This document shows positions 23,573-26,169 of a DNA stretch of 26,169 nucleotides, one piece after another (within the stretch, counting starts at the first letter, position 1; each line of letters begins with the position of its first letter). Under the pieces are notes generated by a model that had not been told where the DNA came from, did no database searches, and was given only the letters and a program-made list of their open reading frames with translations. The DNA comes from Alistipes excrementigallinarum (lineage in GTDB: Bacteria > Bacteroidota > Bacteroidia > Bacteroidales > Rikenellaceae). Location of the stretch: the NCBI GenBank assembly GCA_019112825.1, contig DXIP01000010.1, positions 1 through 26,169 of the forward strand, in the 5' to 3' direction. The position numbers and the translations under genes are program-made.

Positions 23573-24763
23573 TCAGACCTCGATGTCGACGTCGAACAGC
23601 TCGTGCCAGGGAAGGCCCTGGGGACCCAGCTCCGCCAGGAAGGGGTCCGGGTCGAATTCCTCGACGTTGAAGACGCCGGCGCCGCGCCACAGCCCCTTGG
23701 CCCACATGGCGGCACCCAGCGCGGCCGGAACGCCCGTGGTGAACGACACGGCCTGCGTGCCGGTCTCCTTGTAGGCCTGCTCGTGGTCGCAGTTGTTGTA
23801 GATGTAGTAGGTGTGCTCCTTGCCGTCCTTGATGCCCCGGATGCGGCAGCCAATCGAGGTCTGGCCGTGGTAGTTCGCGCCCAGCGACTTGGGGTCGGGA
23901 AGCACCGCCTTGAGGAACTGAATCGGCACAATCTCGACGCCGTTGTACATAATCGGGTCGATGCGCGCCATGCCGATGTCCTGAATCACGCGCAGGTGCG
24001 TCAGGTACTCCTGTCCGAAGGTCATCCAGAAACGGGCGCGCTTGATGGTCGGATAGTTCTTGACGAGCGACTCCAGCTCCTCGTGGTAAATCACATACGA
24101 CTCACGCTCGCCGATGCCGGGATAGTGCAGCGGACGGTGAATCTCGTGCGGCTCGGTGACGACCCACTCGCCGTTCTCGTAGTAGCGGCCCTTCTGCGTC
24201 ACCTCGCGGATGTTGATTTCGGGGTTGAAGTTGGTGGCGAATGCCTTGCCGTGGTTGCCGGCGTTGCAGTCCACGATATCGAGGTAGTGAATCTCGTCGA
24301 AATGGTGCTTGGCGGCGTAGGCCGTGAAGATGGCCGTAACGCCCGGGTCGAAGCCGCAGCCGAGGATGGCCGTCAAACCGGCCGCCTTGAAGCGGTCCTG
24401 GTAGGCCCACTGCCACGAATATTCGAAGTGCGCCTCGTCGCGCGGCTCGTAGTTGGCCGTGTCGAGGTAGTTGCAGCCGCACTCGAGGCAGGCGTCCATA
24501 ATCGTCAGGTCCTGATAGGGAAGCGCCACGTTGACCACGATGTCGGGCTTGAATGCGCGGAACAGCTCGCACAGTTCGGCCACGTTGTCGGCATCGACCT
24601 GGGCCGTCTTCACCCGCTCGCCGCCGATGGCAGCGGCCACGGCGTCGCATTTGGATTTGGTACGGCTGGCCAGCATCACATCCGTAAAGACCGGATTGGC
24701 GGCGATTTTCTGGGTAACGACCGTTCCGACGCCTCCGGCGCCGATAATCAGAGCTCTACACAT
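23573..24763 (-). CDS. Carboxynorspermidine / carboxyspermidine synthase
   Basis: First step of the alternative spermidine pathway: reductively condenses L-aspartate semialdehyde with a diamine (putrescine to carboxyspermidine, diaminopropane to carboxynorspermidine) using NADPH. The 396-residue protein belongs to the saccharopine dehydrogenase family. It begins with a Rossmann motif (ALIIGAGGVGTVV, 4-16), followed by LASRTKSKCDAV and DIVVNVALPYQDLTIMDAC; the mid part has LGCGFDPGVTAIF. Length and order of motifs fit the carboxynorspermidine synthases of Vibrio and Bacteroides. It has its own promoter and a strong terminator, so it is a single-gene unit despite its link to nspC. Confidence 0.92.
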   Translation of the reverse strand: MCRALIIGAGGVGTVVTQKIAANPVFTDVMLASRTKSKCDAVAAAIGGERVKTAQVDADNVAELCELFRAFKPDIVVNVALPYQDLTIMDACLECGCNYLDTANYEPRDEAHFEYSWQWAYQDRFKAAGLTAILGCGFDPGVTAIFTAYAAKHHFDEIHYLDIVDCNAGNHGKAFATNFNPEINIREVTQKGRYYENGEWVVTEPHEIHRPLHYPGIGERESYVIYHEELESLVKNYPTIKRARFWMTFGQEYLTHLRVIQDIGMARIDPIMYNGVEIVPIQFLKAVLPDPKSLGANYHGQTSIGCRIRGIKDGKEHTYYIYNNCDHEQAYKETGTQAVSFTTGVPAALGAAMWAKGLWRGAGVFNVEEFDPDPFLAELGPQGLPWHELFDVDIEV

Positions 24764-24827
24764 AGTTTATTTTAGAGTTAAGAGTTTTGTTTATTTTCCG
24801 GCTAAGTGTTTTTGGCTTTTGCCGGAA

Positions 24828-24857
24828 CAAAAATATCATTTTATTTTGGTAAAACAA
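24828..24857 (-). promoter_or_regulatory. Promoter of the carboxynorspermidine synthase gene
   Basis: Minus strand -33 TTG (24855-24857), 19-base spacer, -7 TATTTTTG (24828-24835), exact consensus. The leader is about 58 bases and contains one arm of a 7-bp inverted repeat, TTCCGGC (24796-24802) with GCCGGAA (24821-24827). Confidence 0.75.
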
Positions 24858-24875
24858 AAATAATCTCTACATTTG
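24846..24875 (+). promoter_or_regulatory. Promoter of tRNA-Lys
   Basis: -33 TTG (24846-24848), 19-base spacer, -7 TACATTTG (24868-24875), exact consensus. It overlaps the divergent promoter at 24828-24857 by 12 bases. Confidence 0.75.
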
Positions 24876-24911
24876 CACCACCAAATCGGGACGCAGTTCC
24901 GTTTGGCCGGA

Positions 24912-24987
24912 GAATCCGTAGCTCAGCAGGTAGAGCACAACACTTTTAATGTTGGGGTCCTGGGTTCGAGCCCCAGCGGGTTCACCA
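24912..24987 (+). tRNA. tRNA-Lys (TTT)
   Basis: A 76-base tRNA. The acceptor arms GAATCCG and CGGGTTC pair (one G-U), followed by discriminator A and an encoded CCA. The anticodon stem CAACA/TGTTG encloses the loop CTTTTAA with anticodon TTT, read by Lys AAA/AAG. The T-arm carries GGTTCGAGCC. It has its own promoter and a strong terminator, and a recombinase gene begins about 175 bases past its 3' end. Confidence 0.97.
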
Positions 24988-24992
24988 GAAAA

Positions 24993-25030
24993 GAGCTGAC
25001 AGTCAATCGATTGTCAGCTCTTTTTGTTTT
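24993..25030 (+). terminator. Terminator of tRNA-Lys
   Basis: GAGCTGACA (24993-25001) pairs with TGTCAGCTC (25012-25020); with a G-U pair and two more inner pairs the stem reaches 12 bp and closes on a 4-base loop. TTTTTGTTTT follows directly. Confidence 0.9.
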
Positions 25031-25031
25031 C

Positions 25032-25121
25032 CATACCCTACCACGATTTCGGGTTTTGAACCTCAAAAAACGCCCTTTTTCGGGCGCAGGGTACGCATAG
25101 GGTACGCATTAGGGTATGCAT
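25032..25121. repeat. Repeat array AGGGTACGCAT, probable recombinase arm sites
   Basis: AGGGTACGCAT occurs at 25088-25098 and 25099-25109 with no gap, and as AGGGTATGCAT at 25111-25121. An inverted partial copy, CATACCCTA, lies at 25032-25040 and is the exact complement of TAGGGTATG at 25110-25118. The array sits between the tRNA-Lys terminator and the recombinase start, where integrases of tRNA-borne elements have arm-type sites. Confidence 0.65.
25065..25086 (-). terminator. Hairpin with T-tract on the minus strand
   Basis: CGCCC (25071-25075) and GGGCG (25082-25086) form a short stem; on the minus strand TTTTTT follows (complement of 25065-25070). It could protect tRNA-Lys from transcripts coming out of the element, but no minus-strand gene is visible, so this is tentative. 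Confidence 0.35.
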
Positions 25122-25162
25122 TGAGCCTGTCCGTCCTCCGACTGCATATAACACACAATCAA

Positions 25163-26169
25163 ATGACATTCAAGGTTATATGCCGAAAGAACATCGTTTA
25201 TAGGGATTCCACCTCTCCCCTATGCCTCCTCTTCTTTCAGGGAAAGCGCAAAAAGAGTATCGGGTTGGGCGTCTCCGTTGCCCCAGCACATTGGGATGCA
25301 GAGGCGCAAAAGGTGACCGATGACTGCCCCGACAGGGACAATATCCAGTTCCAGATAACAGCCAAAATCAAGGAGTATGAGAAGCGAATCCAGCGTCTGG
25401 AAATCATGGAGCTCCCCGTCACGTTTGAGAATCTATTCGGGCAAAACGGCAAGCGGGTTAACTGTACAGTTGGCGACTATCTGAAGCAGATAATCGAACG
25501 GTTGGAAGCACTCGGCAAATACGCGTCGGCCAGCAAGCATCGGGTGCTGTGTTCTCATCTGTCTCGATTCCGTTCTCTCAATATCCGTTTCGATGAGATT
25601 GACCATACCTTCTTGCGGGATTTCGAACTGTTCCTGCGGAAGAACGACAATGCCTGCAACAGCATAGCCACAAAATTTGCCATCCTCAAGGCTGCCTACA
25701 ACAAGGCTCTTGCCGATGGAATCTTTATCCAAAAGATCAATCCGTTTGTCAAATACAAGGTCGGCAGCTTATGGACTCGGACAAGAAAGCGTGCCATCAC
25801 GAAAGGAGACATCCAGAAATTGATGGCATTGGAAATCGAGCCAAGTCACAAAACTGAATACACCCTATTTGCAAAGGACATCTTTCTGTTCTCTTACTTT
25901 ACGGCTGGCATCAACTTTACGGATATGGCGACCCTGCGCTATGGGGACATTGTGGACGGAAGAATCTACTACTCCCGACACAAGACCCAGAAGCTGTTAT
26001 CCTTCCAGCTGGTACCGAACGCCTTGCAGATTATCCAGAAGTACACCCGTTCGGATGCTATGCAGGAGGACTATATCTTTCCTATTCTTGATCGTCATGT
26101 GCATCGTACCGAACAGCAGATTCACAATAGGGTGCATAAGGTTCTGATTCATATAAACCGAGAGTTGAA
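25163..26169 (+). CDS. Tyrosine recombinase of an integrated element (C-terminus outside window)
   Basis: The frame starts at the ATG at 25163 (MTFKVICRKN) and is open to the window edge, giving 335 codons. The N-terminal arm-binding part (1-95) has the Bacteroidetes pattern: GKRKKSIGLGVSVAPAHWD, then a coiled stretch ITAKIKEYEKRIQRLE. A SAM-like core-binding domain covers about 108-205 (TVGDYLKQIIERLE to KAAYNKALADGI). The catalytic domain begins near 220 (RAITKGDIQKLMALE). The first catalytic arginine position in AGINFTDM is Asn251; the H-x-x-R, second His and Tyr lie beyond the window. Base composition is clearly more AT-rich than the core genes. Its place just past tRNA-Lys and its arm-like repeats mark it as the integrase at the end of an integrative element. 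Confidence 0.88.
   Translation, partial: MTFKVICRKNIVYRDSTSPLCLLFFQGKRKKSIGLGVSVAPAHWDAEAQKVTDDCPDRDNIQFQITAKIKEYEKRIQRLEIMELPVTFENLFGQNGKRVNCTVGDYLKQIIERLEALGKYASASKHRVLCSHLSRFRSLNIRFDEIDHTFLRDFELFLRKNDNACNSIATKFAILKAAYNKALADGIFIQKINPFVKYKVGSLWTRTRKRAITKGDIQKLMALEIEPSHKTEYTLFAKDIFLFSYFTAGINFTDMATLRYGDIVDGRIYYSRHKTQKLLSFQLVPNALQIIQKYTRSDAMQEDYIFPILDRHVHRTEQQIHNRVHKVLIHINREL

Overview
The window looks like a chromosomal segment of a GC-rich member of the Bacteroidales, most likely Alistipes or a close relative. Three things point there. Promoters match the Bacteroidetes pattern (-33 TTG, 19-20 bases, -7 TAnnTTTG) at six or more places. The gene families are typical of the group: DUF3822 next to rsmD, a long-form HutU, the carboxyspermidine route to spermidine, and a cysteate synthase that fits a sulfonolipid maker. 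Shine-Dalgarno sequences are almost absent. The genus is inferred from gene content, not proven.

Layout. (1) 1-2460, accessory: the start of a secreted protein (minus strand, cut by the window edge), a structured non-coding stretch with the frameshifted tail of an AraC-family regulator, and a tyrosine recombinase lying just past the 3' end of tRNA-Asp. (2) 2539-4420, minus strand: tRNA-Asp, rsmD, a DUF3822 protein and a small membrane-anchored protein; the three protein genes overlap. (3) 4463-9432, plus strand: a RecD-like superfamily 1 helicase, a uracil-DNA-glycosylase-fold protein and MutS, a group of DNA-maintenance genes. (4) 9779-17324, minus strand: the histidine-utilisation operon ftcD-hutU-hutH-hutI followed closely by a secreted MsrB-MsrA fusion. 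(5) 17690-19681: a BtuB-like TonB-dependent receptor. (6) 19839-24763, minus strand: cysteate synthase and carboxynorspermidine decarboxylase (nspC) as a two-gene operon, a cysteine-dioxygenase-like cupin, and carboxynorspermidine synthase. (7) 24912-26169, plus strand: tRNA-Lys(UUU) with its terminator, a set of short repeats that look like recombinase arm sites, and the first 335 codons of a second tyrosine recombinase that runs off the window.

How the genes work together. HutH, HutU, HutI and FtcD take histidine through urocanate, imidazolone propionate and formiminoglutamate to glutamate, passing the one-carbon unit to tetrahydrofolate. Carboxynorspermidine synthase and NspC are the two steps of the aspartate-semialdehyde-dependent spermidine pathway; they are encoded close together but in separate transcripts, and NspC shares its transcript with cysteate synthase. 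The window is a core block bounded on both sides by tRNA genes that each have a recombinase gene immediately past their 3' end.

The most unusual points are the pairing of cysteate synthase with nspC behind a structured leader, a terminator whose 5' arm runs into the promoter of the TonB receptor, a 21-base tandem repeat placed like an activator site next to a dead AraC gene, and the repeat array in front of the right-hand recombinase. I did not find a clear, wholly new multi-gene system.
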